The position numbers and the translations under genes are program-made. A DNA stretch of 64,000 bases. Origin: 66-474 sp044464225 (GTDB lineage Bacteria > Pseudomonadota > Gammaproteobacteria > Xanthomonadales > Rhodanobacteraceae). Below the pieces are notes generated by a model. That model was given only the letters and a program-made list of their open reading frames with translations. It was not told the DNA's origin and did not search any database. The stretch spans positions 124,001-188,000 of the forward strand of contig JBIQLN010000003.1 in NCBI GenBank assembly GCA_044464225.1, in the 5' to 3' direction. Of this stretch, positions 12,225-20,485 are shown piece after piece (position 1 is the first letter of the stretch; every line of letters begins with the position of its first letter).

Positions 12225-12289
12225 ATCCCGAACGGAACATCGGCTTGCCTGGATGACCGTTGTTACACTGGCTGGATACAAACAGGTCC

Positions 12290-12382
12290 GGAGAGATGCC
12301 CGAGAGGCCGAAGGGGCTCCCCTGCTAAGGGAGTATCGGGTCAAAAGCCTGATCGAGGGTTCGAATCCCTCTCTCTCCGCCA
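12290..12382 (+). tRNA. tRNA-Ser (GCU)
   Basis: A 93-nt cloverleaf with 7-bp acceptor GGAGAGA/TCTCTCC, a long variable arm as expected for class II tRNA-Ser, T-loop GGTTCGAATCC, and encoded GCCA 3' end. The anticodon loop CTGCTAA in CCCCTGCTAAGGGG gives GCU, which reads AGC/AGU. Confidence 0.95.
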
Positions 12383-12436
12383 TTCAATCGTTGACGAGTT
12401 TGCCGCGACACCGGATAATTCGCGGCTCGCTTCAGC

Positions 12437-12464
12437 GTTCCAATGCGCCCGTAGCTCGGCTGGT
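12437..12464 (+). pseudogene. Duplicated 5' end of tRNA-Arg with its flank
   Basis: GTTCCAAT plus GCGCCCGTAGCTCGGCTGG repeats, with one mismatch, the sequence at 12572-12599 that leads into the intact tRNA-Arg(ACG). After the D-arm the copy diverges and no acceptor or T-arm can be formed, so it is a 5' tRNA fragment rather than a functional gene. Confidence 0.75.
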
Positions 12465-12571
12465 CGAGCGGGAGGCGCTTGCGACAGTCCGATGGATTGT
12501 CGCGCCGAGCGTGAGGAGGAGGCATGGATGCCGACTGGATGTTCGCACCATGGATGGTTCGAAGTACAACA
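12465..12571 (+). repeat. Hairpin array between the tRNA-Arg fragment and tRNA-Arg
   Basis: This 107-nt stretch holds three successive hairpins built on an ATGGAT core: GACAGTCC-GAT-GGATTGTC (about 12482-12500), GGCAT-GG-ATGCC (about 12525-12536) and CACCAT-GG-ATGGT (about 12547-12559). The middle section resembles the repeat at 12186-12224. It is flanked by 28-nt direct repeats of the tRNA 5' region. Confidence 0.6.
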
Positions 12572-12579
12572 GTTCCAAT

Positions 12580-12656
12580 GCGCCCGTAGCTCAGCTGGAT
12601 AGAGTACCAGGCTACGAACTTGGTGGTCGGGAGTTCGAATCTCTCCGGGCGCGCCA
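12580..12656 (+). tRNA. tRNA-Arg (ACG)
   Basis: A 77-nt cloverleaf: acceptor GCGCCCG/CGGGCGC, D-arm with AGCTCAGCTGGATAGAGT, T-arm around GTTCGAATC, encoded GCCA. The anticodon in GGCTACGAACT is ACG, normally edited to ICG for CGU/CGC/CGA. Confidence 0.95.
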
Positions 12657-12659
12657 ATC

Positions 12660-12699
12660 GACGAAGAAGCCGGCGGATATTCCCGTCGGCTTCTTCGTC
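12660..12699 (+). terminator. Terminator after tRNA-Arg(ACG)
   Basis: A 13-bp perfect stem GACGAAGAAGCCG/CGGCTTCTTCGTC (12660-12672 with 12687-12699) begins four nucleotides after the tRNA CCA end. The 3' arm is T-rich. Confidence 0.7.
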
Positions 12700-12795
12700 T
12701 CCGGAACCCGATCGCGCGATGAAGGTGCGTTGACCCGTACGATCGCGCGAACGTACCATTGCCTGTCTGCCGCGGCATTGTTCGTCCGTGGCCAT

Positions 12796-12872
12796 CGGGG
12801 TATAGCTCAGTCTGGTAGAGCGCCAGCTTTGGGAGCTGGATGTCGGGGGTTCGAATCCCTCTGCCCCGACCA
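12796..12872 (+). tRNA. tRNA-Pro (UGG)
   Basis: A 77-nt cloverleaf: acceptor CGGGGTA/TGCCCCG, anticodon stem CCAGC/GCTGG with loop TTTGGGA giving UGG, T-loop GGTTCGAATCC, encoded ACCA. The C1-G72 start of the acceptor fits tRNA-Pro. The 120-135-nt gaps on either side hold no further gene. Confidence 0.95.
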
Positions 12873-13064
12873 TTGTCCATTCGTGGAATCGATCCTCGAT
12901 CGCTGCCTCGGGTCGCCCCACCTCTCGCCCCGGAACGCAGTCCCTGCACCGGCTTGCCATGGCCAGCCGCGGCCGGGGGCATGGCGACGGGCGCATGGAA
13001 CCGTGGTCCGCTGCATGGGACGATCGCACCGTGGGCGGTTTCTTGCGAGAATGCGCCAGCCAAG

Positions 13065-13141
13065 GCGCCTGTAGCTCAATCGGATAGAGCATCGGCCTTC
13101 TAAGCCGACGGTTGCTGGTTCGATTCCAGTCAGGCGCGCCA
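13065..13141 (+). tRNA. tRNA-Arg (UCU)
   Basis: A 77-nt cloverleaf: acceptor GCGCCTG/CAGGCGC, anticodon stem TCGGC/GCCGA with loop CTTCTAA giving UCU for AGA/AGG, T-loop GGTTCGATTCC, encoded GCCA. Last tRNA of the cluster. Confidence 0.95.
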
Positions 13142-13282
13142 TTTCGCAACGGTCGCGTGCTCCGTGCCGTGTCCCCACGGGCCCGCTGGCGTCGTGCTGG
13201 CGAACGCGCTGCACCGATTCGCGCTCCGGAGTAGCATTCGGGAACCCCTTCGGCTCCGGCCACGGCTCTCCGGGAGGCTCAC

Positions 13283-13879
13283 ATGCGATTCATCGGTGCG
13301 CTGGTTTTCTGGATCATCATCGCGATCATTGCCTATTTCGTCGTGGCCTTCACGGGCGCGTACCAGGTGGGAGCGGACGTCCCGCACTGGAGCATCACCC
13401 GGCAGGCAATCGGGTTCCTGCGCGAACACACCGTCGAGCGCCATGCCGCCGACATCAAGCCGCCGCCGCTGGATGATCCGGCAATGATCAAGCTGGGCGC
13501 CGAGCATTACGCCGAAATGTGCACGGGCTGCCATCTCGCGCCCGGCATGGGTCATTCCGAATTGCGCGATGGCCTGTATCCGAAGCCGCCGAACCTCACG
13601 CACTTCGCGCCCGATCCCGCGGAGTCGTTCTGGATCATCAAGCATGGCCTCAAGATGACCGCGATGCCGGCGTGGGGCGCTACCCACGACGACCCCACGA
13701 TCTGGGCGATGGTGGCGTACCTCCAGAAACAGCCGCGGATGAGTGCGGCGGAATACCAGTCGCTCACGGCGAATGCCTCGGCCATGGAAGAACATGGCGA
13801 GGCTCCGACGAATGCCGCACCGGCACCTGCGCCGGGCGGATCGGCGGCGATGCCGGTGCCGGCTTCCAGCGCGCACTGA
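13283..13879 (+). CDS. Membrane-anchored c-type cytochrome
   Basis: 198-residue monohaem cytochrome c. An N-terminal membrane anchor or uncleaved signal (about residues 4-25) places the haem domain in the periplasm. The haem motif CTGCH is at 80-84, and a later KMTAMPAWG offers a methionine as sixth ligand. The last ~35 residues are Ala/Pro-rich and low-complexity. A probable electron carrier; its partner oxidase or dehydrogenase is not next to it. GGGAGG stands about eight nucleotides before the start. The next gene is the copper regulator, but it has its own promoter, so linkage to copper is not implied. Confidence 0.88.
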   Translation: MRFIGALVFWIIIAIIAYFVVAFTGAYQVGADVPHWSITRQAIGFLREHTVERHAADIKPPPLDDPAMIKLGAEHYAEMCTGCHLAPGMGHSELRDGLYPKPPNLTHFAPDPAESFWIIKHGLKMTAMPAWGATHDDPTIWAMVAYLQKQPRMSAAEYQSLTANASAMEEHGEAPTNAAPAPAPGGSAAMPVPASSAH

Positions 13880-13943
13880 TGCCAACCCGCGAAGTCGACG
13901 GGTCGCTTCGGGCGGCCTGTCGGCCGTGGGTCCCGTCTGGATG

Positions 13944-13979
13944 ACCCTTGACCCTGGACCATGGTCAAGGGTTTAGACT
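13944..13979 (+). promoter_or_regulatory. CueR-type operator-promoter of the copper operon
   Basis: -35 TTGACC (13948-13953) and -10 TAGACT (13974-13979) are separated by 20 nt, the over-long spacer characteristic of MerR-family promoters. Between them lies a perfect 10-bp dyad ACCCTTGACC-N9-GGTCAAGGGT (13944-13953 with 13963-13972). The start codon of the regulator follows seven nucleotides after the -10, so the transcript is probably leaderless. Confidence 0.9.
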
Positions 13980-13986
13980 GTGCGGC

Positions 13987-14412
13987 ATGGACACACAGAC
14001 TACCCGGCACGTCACCATTGGCGCGGTCGCCCGTCGCGCCGGCGTCGGCATCGACACCATCCGCTATTACGAACGCGAAGGGCTGCTGCCTGCGCCGCGC
14101 CGCCGCGCCTCCGGCTATCGCGACTACGAGCCGGACGTCGTCGAACGCCTGCGCTTCATCCGCCGCGCCAAGGATCTCGGTTTCACGCTGGAGGAGATCC
14201 GCGAATTGCTGGCGCTTTCCACCGATCGCGAACGTGGCGTGAAAACCGTCAAGCAGAGGGCCGAAGCGCGACTGGGCGAAGTCGAGCAACGCATCCGCGA
14301 ATTGCAACGGATGAAGCGCGGGCTGAAGCAGCTCATCGATGCGTGTCCCGGCCACGGTCCGCTGGAACATTGTCCGATCCTGCGCGCACTCGGTGGCGAG
14401 GACAGGGCATGA
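13987..14412 (+). CDS. MerR-family heavy-metal (copper) responsive regulator
   Basis: 141-residue MerR-family activator. The winged helix-turn-helix is N-terminal (IGAVARRAGVGIDTIRYYER, about 11-30), followed by the GYRDYEPDVVERLRFI wing and a long dimerisation helix. The C-terminal metal loop has Cys120 and Cys129 (CPGHGPLEHCPIL), as in CueR-like Cu(I)/Ag(I) sensors. The start at 13987 is chosen because the conserved HTH begins here and the -10 lies just upstream. It overlaps the ATPase gene by four bases (ATGA), so the regulator and its target form one autoregulated operon. Copper specificity is inferred from the cysteine loop and from the partner gene. Confidence 0.9.
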   Translation: MDTQTTRHVTIGAVARRAGVGIDTIRYYEREGLLPAPRRRASGYRDYEPDVVERLRFIRRAKDLGFTLEEIRELLALSTDRERGVKTVKQRAEARLGEVEQRIRELQRMKRGLKQLIDACPGHGPLEHCPILRALGGEDRA

Positions 14413-16826
14413 ACGCGCACGAACAAGGCCATTGCCACGCGCATGCGGCGCACGGCGAGAACGCCGCCGCGGCGCAGGCAACCGATCCGGTCTGCGGCAT
14501 GCAGGTTGCGACGACCTCGCCGCGCCACGCAGATCACGACGGCACGCGTTACTGGTTCTGCTGCGATGGCTGCCGGGACAAGTTCCGCGCCGATCCGGAC
14601 AAGTATCTGGCGAAGGCCGGATCGCCGCACGCTGCGCATGGTCGTGTCCATCATCCACATGGCGACGCACCCGCGCTGCCGCAGAAAGCGCCGGCCGGCA
14701 CGATCTACACCTGCCCGATGCATCCGGAAGTGCGACAGGTCGGTCCGGGCCATTGTCCCAAGTGCGGCATGGCGCTGGAACCCGAGCTGCCGGGCGTGGA
14801 CGAGGACGATGGCGGCGAGCTGCGTGCGCTCACGCGCCGATTCCGGGCGCTGGTGGCGCTGACGATTCCCGTGTTCGTGCTGGCGATGGGGCCGCACCTG
14901 TTCGGCTGGCGGTGGCCGCCGTCGTGGAATGCGATCGCCGGCTGGATCGAGGCGGTGCTGGCGACCATCGTGGTGCTGTGGGGCGGCGCATCGTTCTTCG
15001 TGCGTGGCTGGCGTTCGCTCAAACCCTGGTCGCCGAACATGTACACGTTGATCGCGCTGGGTACCGGCGTCGCCTGGCTGTACAGCGTGGTCGCGTTCCT
15101 GCTGCCCGATCTGTTTCCGGCGGGTTTTCGCGACATGCACGGCCGCGTTGGCGTGTATTTCGAATCGGCCGCGGTCATCGTCACCCTGGTGACGCTGGGT
15201 GACTGGCTGGAACTGCGTGCGCGCCGCCGCACCGGTTCCGCGCTGCGTGCATTGCTGGACCTCGCGCCCAGGACCGCGCGCCGCATCGCCGCGGACGGAA
15301 GCGAGTCCGATGTGCCGCTGGACGACGTCCGGGCCGGCGACATCTTGCGGGTGCGCCCGGGCGAAAAGGTCCCGGCGGATGGCGTGGTCCTCGATGGCAC
15401 CAGCCATATCGACGAATCGATGCTGACCGGCGAGTCGATGCCGGTCGCGAAAGGCATGGATGACCGTGTCACCGGCGGTACCGTGAACCAGGATGGCGCG
15501 TTCACGATGCGCGCCGACAGGGTCGGCGCCGACACCATGTTGTCACGCATCGTCGCGCTGGTCGCACAGGCTCAGCGCAGCAAGGCGCCGCTGCAGCGCG
15601 TGGCCGATCGCGTGGCCGCATGGTTCGTGCCCGCGGTGGTGGGTGTGGCGGTGCTGGCGTTCATTGCATGGGCGGCGGTGGGGCCGGAGCCCAAGGCCGC
15701 GCATGCACTGATCGCCGCGGTGTCGGTGCTGATCATCGCGTGCCCGTGTGCACTGGGTCTGGCGACACCCATTTCGATCATGGTCGCGAGCGGGCGCGGC
15801 GCGCACCTCGGCGTGCTGTTCCGCGACGCCTCGGCGATTGAAACCTTGCGGGGCGCGGACGTGCTGCTGGTCGACAAGACCGGCACGCTCACCGAAGGGA
15901 AACCCTCGCTGCGTACCCTGGAAACCTTCGGCGGAATCGGCGGGGACAAGCTATTGTCGTTGGCCGCTGCGCTGGAGCGGCCGAGCGAGCATCCGCTGGC
16001 GCGGGCGATCGTGGCGGCCGCCGAGGCACGTGGCAAGGCCATTCCGGATGTCGATGGTTTCAAGGCGCTGGTCGGACGCGGCGTCAGTGGACGCGTGGAG
16101 GGCCGCGACATAGCGATCGGGAACGCGCGGTTGCTGGACGAAATTGGCGTACGCGCCGATGCAGCCGTCCGCAACAAGGCCGAGGCGCTGCGCGGCGAAG
16201 GCGCGACCGTGATGTTCATGGCGAGCGACGGCGAGGTGGTCGCGCTGCTGGCGATCGCGGATCGCATCAAGGACGACACGCCGGCCGCGCTTGCCGCGCT
16301 GCGCGAGGAAGGCATGCGCATCGTGATGCTGACCGGCGACAACGCCACCACCGCGCGCGCCGTCGCCGGGAAGCTGGGCATCGGGGAAGTGCATGCGGAC
16401 GTGTCGCCCGCGGACAAGGCCGGCGTGGTCGGGGCGCTGAAGCGGGAAGGGCGCACGGTTGCGATGGCCGGGGACGGCATCAACGATGCACCGGCGCTTG
16501 CCGCGGCCGACATCGGCATCTCGATGGGGGCGGGCGCCGACGTGGCGCTGGAAAGCGCGCCGGTGACGCTGGTGCGCGGCGATCTTTCCGGCATCGCGCG
16601 CGCGCGGGCGTTGTCCCGGGCGACGGTGCGCAACATCCACCAGAACCTGTTCTTCGCGTTCGTGTACAACGCCATCGGCGTGCCGATCGCGGCGGGCGTG
16701 CTGTATCCGGTATTCGGGATCGTGCTGTCGCCGATGATCGCGGCGCTCGCGATGAGCCTGTCTTCGGTCTCCGTGGTATCCAATGCGTTGCGGTTGCGCG
16801 GGGCGCGGCTGGAGCCGCGCGCCTGA
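14409..16826 (+). CDS. Copper-translocating P1B-type ATPase
   Basis: Inner-membrane ATPase exporting Cu(I)/Ag(I), 805 residues. A His-rich N-terminus leads to a YHS domain (DPVCGMQV ... FCCDGCRDKF, about 26-60), a second His-rich linker, and a heavy-metal-binding domain (YTCPMHPEV ... CPKCGMALEPE, about 99-127). There is no classical HMA ferredoxin-like domain. The membrane CPC motif (ACPCALGLATP), phosphorylation site DKTGTLTEG, the SEHPLA nucleotide-binding motif and GDGINDAPALA hinge are all intact. It is translated from an ATGA overlap with the MerR gene and controlled by the CueR-type promoter. Confidence 0.95.
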   Translation: MNAHEQGHCHAHAAHGENAAAAQATDPVCGMQVATTSPRHADHDGTRYWFCCDGCRDKFRADPDKYLAKAGSPHAAHGRVHHPHGDAPALPQKAPAGTIYTCPMHPEVRQVGPGHCPKCGMALEPELPGVDEDDGGELRALTRRFRALVALTIPVFVLAMGPHLFGWRWPPSWNAIAGWIEAVLATIVVLWGGASFFVRGWRSLKPWSPNMYTLIALGTGVAWLYSVVAFLLPDLFPAGFRDMHGRVGVYFESAAVIVTLVTLGDWLELRARRRTGSALRALLDLAPRTARRIAADGSESDVPLDDVRAGDILRVRPGEKVPADGVVLDGTSHIDESMLTGESMPVAKGMDDRVTGGTVNQDGAFTMRADRVGADTMLSRIVALVAQAQRSKAPLQRVADRVAAWFVPAVVGVAVLAFIAWAAVGPEPKAAHALIAAVSVLIIACPCALGLATPISIMVASGRGAHLGVLFRDASAIETLRGADVLLVDKTGTLTEGKPSLRTLETFGGIGGDKLLSLAAALERPSEHPLARAIVAAAEARGKAIPDVDGFKALVGRGVSGRVEGRDIAIGNARLLDEIGVRADAAVRNKAEALRGEGATVMFMASDGEVVALLAIADRIKDDTPAALAALREEGMRIVMLTGDNATTARAVAGKLGIGEVHADVSPADKAGVVGALKREGRTVAMAGDGINDAPALAAADIGISMGAGADVALESAPVTLVRGDLSGIARARALSRATVRNIHQNLFFAFVYNAIGVPIAAGVLYPVFGIVLSPMIAALAMSLSSVSVVSNALRLRGARLEPRA

Positions 16827-16865
16827 CGGGTTATGATCGGGTACCCGTCATCGAGGAGTCACGTC

Positions 16866-17297
16866 ATGTGCAGGTTCTTGATCGGCCTGGTCCTGTCGAG
16901 TGTTGCCACGCTTGCGCTGGCCGCCGGGCCCGCGCTGCCCACCAGCAAGGCGCCCGCCGGTGCGAAGGTGTATATCATCAGTCCCGCCGATGGCGCGACG
17001 GTGGGGCGTGAATTCACGGTGCGGTTCGGCCTTTCCGGCATGGGCGTGGCTCCGGCCGGCGTCGAAAAGGAACACACCGGCCACCACCATCTGCTGATCG
17101 ACGTCGCGACGTTGCCCGCGGCGGGTCAGCCCATTCCGAACGACGACAACCACAAGCACTTCGGTGGCGGCCAGACCGAGACGGTGCTGCACCTTTCGCC
17201 GGGCACGCACACGCTGCAACTGGAATTGGGCGATGCCAACCACGTGCCATTCGACCCCCCGGTGGTCTCCAGCAAGATCACGATCCACGTGAAATGA
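16866..17297 (+). CDS. DUF4399 periplasmic protein
   Basis: 143 residues with a cleavable signal peptide (to about ALA-AG). The mature part contains the DUF4399 pattern VYIISPADGATVGREFTVRF, followed by a His-rich segment (KEHTGHHHLLID), DDNHKHFGGGQTET and a C-terminal beta-strand region. GAGGAG lies seven nucleotides before ATG 16866. The histidines make metal contact plausible, and the position 39 nt after the copper ATPase suggests co-expression, but the function of this family is not established. Confidence 0.85.
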   Translation: MCRFLIGLVLSSVATLALAAGPALPTSKAPAGAKVYIISPADGATVGREFTVRFGLSGMGVAPAGVEKEHTGHHHLLIDVATLPAAGQPIPNDDNHKHFGGGQTETVLHLSPGTHTLQLELGDANHVPFDPPVVSSKITIHVK

Positions 17298-17329
17298 AAA
17301 AGCCGCGCGGATGGCCCGCGCGGCTTTTT
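17297..17329. terminator. Bidirectional terminator
   Basis: A 9-bp stem GCCGCGCGG/CCGCGCGGC (17302-17310 with 17316-17324), flanked by AAAAA on the left and TTTTT on the right, lies between the converging DUF4399 gene and the gene at 17353-18129. It can terminate both. Confidence 0.92.
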
Positions 17330-17352
17330 CGATGGATCGGTGCGAATGCGGG

Positions 17353-18129
17353 TCAGCGTGCGAACAACGGCTTGTTGAGGCGCGCGATCAGGCGTTCGCG
17401 GCGCGACGTGCGCGGGCCCGCTTCGCCCGCGTCGGCCTTGGGCGCGGCTTCGAGCCGGCCATCGGCAAAACTGCCATTCATGTAATCGACCACTTCTTCG
17501 TAAGTCATGCCCGAGGCGGCCACGATTTCATCGACGGTGGCGTAGTCCTTCACCATCTCCTTGGCCAGCCGGAAATGCTTCGGAAATTCGCGTTCCGTTT
17601 CCGGCCAACGCGTCAACTTGTAGCGGTCGTTGCGGCCCAACTTGCGACCGAGGATGCCGGGCGTGGCGATGAAACCGGCGTACCAGCGCAGGCGGCTCAG
17701 CGGTTGGGTTGGGTTGGCCGCGCGCGCGGCATTGAGCGCCTCGGAGTAGATGGGCGTCCACGCGCTGGCGGGTTGCTCGAGCAGTGCGGCGAGCGGCTTC
17801 AGGGAAGTCGACTCGAAGTGGTAGACGTTCTTTTCGGGATCCACTACCAGTTCGGCACCGTCCGGCCCGACCAGTTTGCGCGGGCTGGAAAACGTGCCCT
17901 GTACAAGCGCCAGGGCCAAGGCTTCGGCCGCGTTCACCGGACCGACCTCCGCCGCGTTGACCTGCACCGCTTCCGGCGCCTCCGCGACCTCCGGTGCGAT
18001 GTCCCCGGCGGGCAGCACGTCGTCGGCGTGCACGCCGGAAAGCCATGCCTCGAGACCGGCCGCGGTGGTGCGTGGCGCGGTGGAACCCGCGGATTCCGAA
18101 TCGAATGTCATTTCCTGGTCACCTTGCAT
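17353..18129 (-). CDS. Conserved-looking protein of unknown function
   Basis: 258 residues from ATG 18129, chosen because a strong purine-rich ribosome-binding site (GGAGGGGA) lies about nine nucleotides upstream; the frame is open up to 18261. No signal peptide or membrane segment. The N-terminal third is acidic and Ala-rich; the middle contains a hydrophilic alpha/beta region with FSSPRKLVGPDGAELVV and the C-terminal half is basic, with a helical FRLAKEMVKDYATVDEIVAASGMTYEEVVDYM-like region (residues split around 195-225) that resembles a helix-turn-helix or a small helical bundle. The tail is Arg-rich. I do not recognise the family; cytoplasmic location is inferred. Confidence 0.65.
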   Translation of the reverse strand: MQGDQEMTFDSESAGSTAPRTTAAGLEAWLSGVHADDVLPAGDIAPEVAEAPEAVQVNAAEVGPVNAAEALALALVQGTFSSPRKLVGPDGAELVVDPEKNVYHFESTSLKPLAALLEQPASAWTPIYSEALNAARAANPTQPLSRLRWYAGFIATPGILGRKLGRNDRYKLTRWPETEREFPKHFRLAKEMVKDYATVDEIVAASGMTYEEVVDYMNGSFADGRLEAAPKADAGEAGPRTSRRERLIARLNKPLFAR

Positions 18130-18485
18130 GTCGGCGTTCCCCTCCGGATCCAACACCAAAACCGATCGGCGGAAATCGAACTGCCTCTGCGCCGATCGCT
18201 GCAATGCGCGTGCCAGTTTACGCAGCGAAGCCAGCCAGGACGCGTGCCGCGACGTAAACATTGGTTACGGGTTCCTGGAACACCGCGGCATGCAACGTCC
18301 GACCGGTTGCCGGCGAGCGCGGTGCGGTCGGGGTCATGCGCCGGTCAACGTGGCGGCGACAAGGGACGGCCGCGGGATTTGGCAAGCCGCCAGGTCACGG
18401 CGTTTTGCGCCAGGTACCACGCCTCGAAAGCCGTTTCGAACCTGCAGCGAACCGCGCAGCCCTCGATGGCGGCGCGGCAAAACAA

Positions 18486-20405
18486 TCAGGCCGGAACCGG
18501 CTCCACGGGTTGCCGGGCCTGCAGCGCCCACAACGCCGCGTAGCGGCCGCCGAGCGCGAGCAGTTCGGCATGGGTGCCGCTTTCGACAATGCGGCCGCGA
18601 TCCAGCACCAGGATCCGATCGGCATCGACGATGGTCGAAAGCCTGTGCGCCACGATCAGGGTGGTGCGCCCGCGGGCGATTTCGGAGAGCTCCGCCTGGA
18701 TGATCTTCTCGGTGCGGGTATCGAGCGCGCTGGTGGCCTCGTCGAACACCAGGATGCCGGGATTCTTCAGCAACGCACGTGCAATCGCGACCCGCTGCTT
18801 TTCGCCGCCCGAAAGTTTCAGTCCGCGTTCGCCCACCGTCGTTTCGTAGCCTTGCGGCAGGCTCATCACGAATTCGTGGATATGCGCGGCGCGTGCTGCG
18901 GCTTCCACCTCGTCACGCGTGGCGTCGGTGCGGCCGTAGGCGATGTTGTAGTAGATGGTGTCGTTGAACAGCACCGTGTCCTGCGGCACGATGCCGATCG
19001 CCGCGCGCAGCGATTCCTGGGTAACCGCGCGGATGTCCTGCCCGTCGATCGTGATGCGTCCGCCGCTGACGTCGTAGAAGCGGAACAACAGTCGCGACAG
19101 GGTCGATTTGCCCGCACCCGTTTCACCGACCACGGCCAGCGTCTTGCCGGGCGGAATCGTGAAGTCGATGTCGTCCAGGATCGCGCGATCGGGGTTGTAG
19201 CGGAACGACACGTGCTCGAAACGCACCTCGCCGCCATCCGGCGCCAGCGATTTTGCGCCGGACGCGTCCTGCACTTCGGCGTGTTCGTCGAGCAGGGAGA
19301 ACATGTGTTCCATGTCGATCACGCCCTGCTTGATCTGCCGCCACGTGAAGCCGAGCATGTTGAGGGGAATCGCGAGCTGCAGCAGCCAGCCGTTGACCAT
19401 CACGATGTCGCCGACCGAAAGCGTATGCGCGACCACACCGGAAGCCGCCATCGCCATCAGCAGGGTCACGCCGACCGCGATCACCAGTGCCTGCGCGCCG
19501 TTCAGCACGGCCAGCGAGGCTTCGGTTTTCACCGCCGCGTCTTCGTAGCGGCGGAGGTCGGCGTCGTAGCGGCGCGCCTCGAATTCCTCGTTGCCGAAAT
19601 ACTTCACCGTTTCGTAGTTGAGCAGGCTGTCGATCGCGCGCGCGTTGGCCAGGCTCTCGACCTCGTTCATCACCCGCACGCCGGCGGTGCGCCACTCGGT
19701 GATCCAGATGGTCACGACGATGTAGATGGCCATCGTGACCAGGGTGATCACGGCGTAGCGCCAGTCCAGTTGCCGCAGCATGAAGGCGATCACCACCGCG
19801 ATTTCGAAGATCGTCGGCACGATGTTGAACACCACCCAGCCGAGCAGGTTGTACACGCCCCGGGTGCCGCGCGAGATGTCGCGGCCGACGCCGCCGGTGT
19901 GGCGGTCCAGGTGGAAGCGCAGCGACAACTGGTGCAGGTGCCGGAAGGCGTCCAGCCCCGACGCGCGCATCGCGCGCTGGCTGACGCGCTCGAACACGGT
20001 GTCGCGGAGCTGCCCGAACAATGCGCCGATCAGGCGCAACACCCCGTACAACGCAATCAGCGCGATCGGCACGGTGAGCGCTGCGATGCGCGGATCCAGA
20101 TGATCGACGATGCTCTTGAAAGCGAGCGGCACGTAAACCGTCGCCACCTTGGCAATTACCAGCAGCGCCGCGGCAATCGTCATGCGCGCCGGGAAGCCGC
20201 GGATGTAGGGCCAGAGCATGCCGAGCACCCGCAGCGTTCCACTGCCCGGGCGGGATCGTCGCGATTGCGCCCGGGGTGGAACGGCCGGTTCCGCGGTCGT
20301 TCCACGTGCGCGCTCGTTGCGCGGCGCGGCGGTCGCGTGAGGGGTTACCGCTGGCTTCGCGCCGTTCGGATCGGACGGCTGTTCGGGGTGCTGCGGATCG
20401 GCCAT
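18486..20405 (-). CDS. ATM1/HMT1-type ABC exporter (permease-ATPase fusion)
   Basis: 639-residue half-transporter: a ~75-residue basic, Pro/Ala-rich cytoplasmic tail, six membrane helices (about 80-370), then an ATPase domain with Walker A GETGAGKST, Q-loop IGIVPQDTVLFNDTI, signature LSGGEKQRVAIARA, Walker B ILVFDEATSALD and switch AHRLSTIVDADRI. The membrane domain (PYIRGFPARM..., FKSIVDHLDP, RGTRGVYNLLGWVVFNIVPT) matches the ATM1/ABCB7/HMT1 group, which moves glutathione-linked metal or sulfur species. It acts as a homodimer. It is divergent from gltX. The substrate is not readable from sequence. The 356 nt between this gene and the gene ending at 17353 start region (18130-18485) contains no supported gene. 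Confidence 0.9.
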   Translation of the reverse strand: MADPQHPEQPSDPNGAKPAVTPHATAAPRNERARGTTAEPAVPPRAQSRRSRPGSGTLRVLGMLWPYIRGFPARMTIAAALLVIAKVATVYVPLAFKSIVDHLDPRIAALTVPIALIALYGVLRLIGALFGQLRDTVFERVSQRAMRASGLDAFRHLHQLSLRFHLDRHTGGVGRDISRGTRGVYNLLGWVVFNIVPTIFEIAVVIAFMLRQLDWRYAVITLVTMAIYIVVTIWITEWRTAGVRVMNEVESLANARAIDSLLNYETVKYFGNEEFEARRYDADLRRYEDAAVKTEASLAVLNGAQALVIAVGVTLLMAMAASGVVAHTLSVGDIVMVNGWLLQLAIPLNMLGFTWRQIKQGVIDMEHMFSLLDEHAEVQDASGAKSLAPDGGEVRFEHVSFRYNPDRAILDDIDFTIPPGKTLAVVGETGAGKSTLSRLLFRFYDVSGGRITIDGQDIRAVTQESLRAAIGIVPQDTVLFNDTIYYNIAYGRTDATRDEVEAAARAAHIHEFVMSLPQGYETTVGERGLKLSGGEKQRVAIARALLKNPGILVFDEATSALDTRTEKIIQAELSEIARGRTTLIVAHRLSTIVDADRILVLDRGRIVESGTHAELLALGGRYAALWALQARQPVEPVPA

Positions 20406-20485
20406 GGACGAATCATGGGGGCGCGGCGGCCGGGCTTCCAGCCCGATCCGTTAAACTTTCGCGTTCCCACCATGCCTTGATCCCG

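Noticed and set aside
12172..13263. Long open frames on both strands across the tRNA cluster
   Set aside because: They cross four complete tRNA genes and two terminators; no protein homology is seen.
18261..20480. A 739-residue open frame on the plus strand opposite the ABC exporter
   Set aside because: Composition is typical of an antisense frame (excess His, Arg, Gln, Asp) and the minus strand carries all the ABC motifs.
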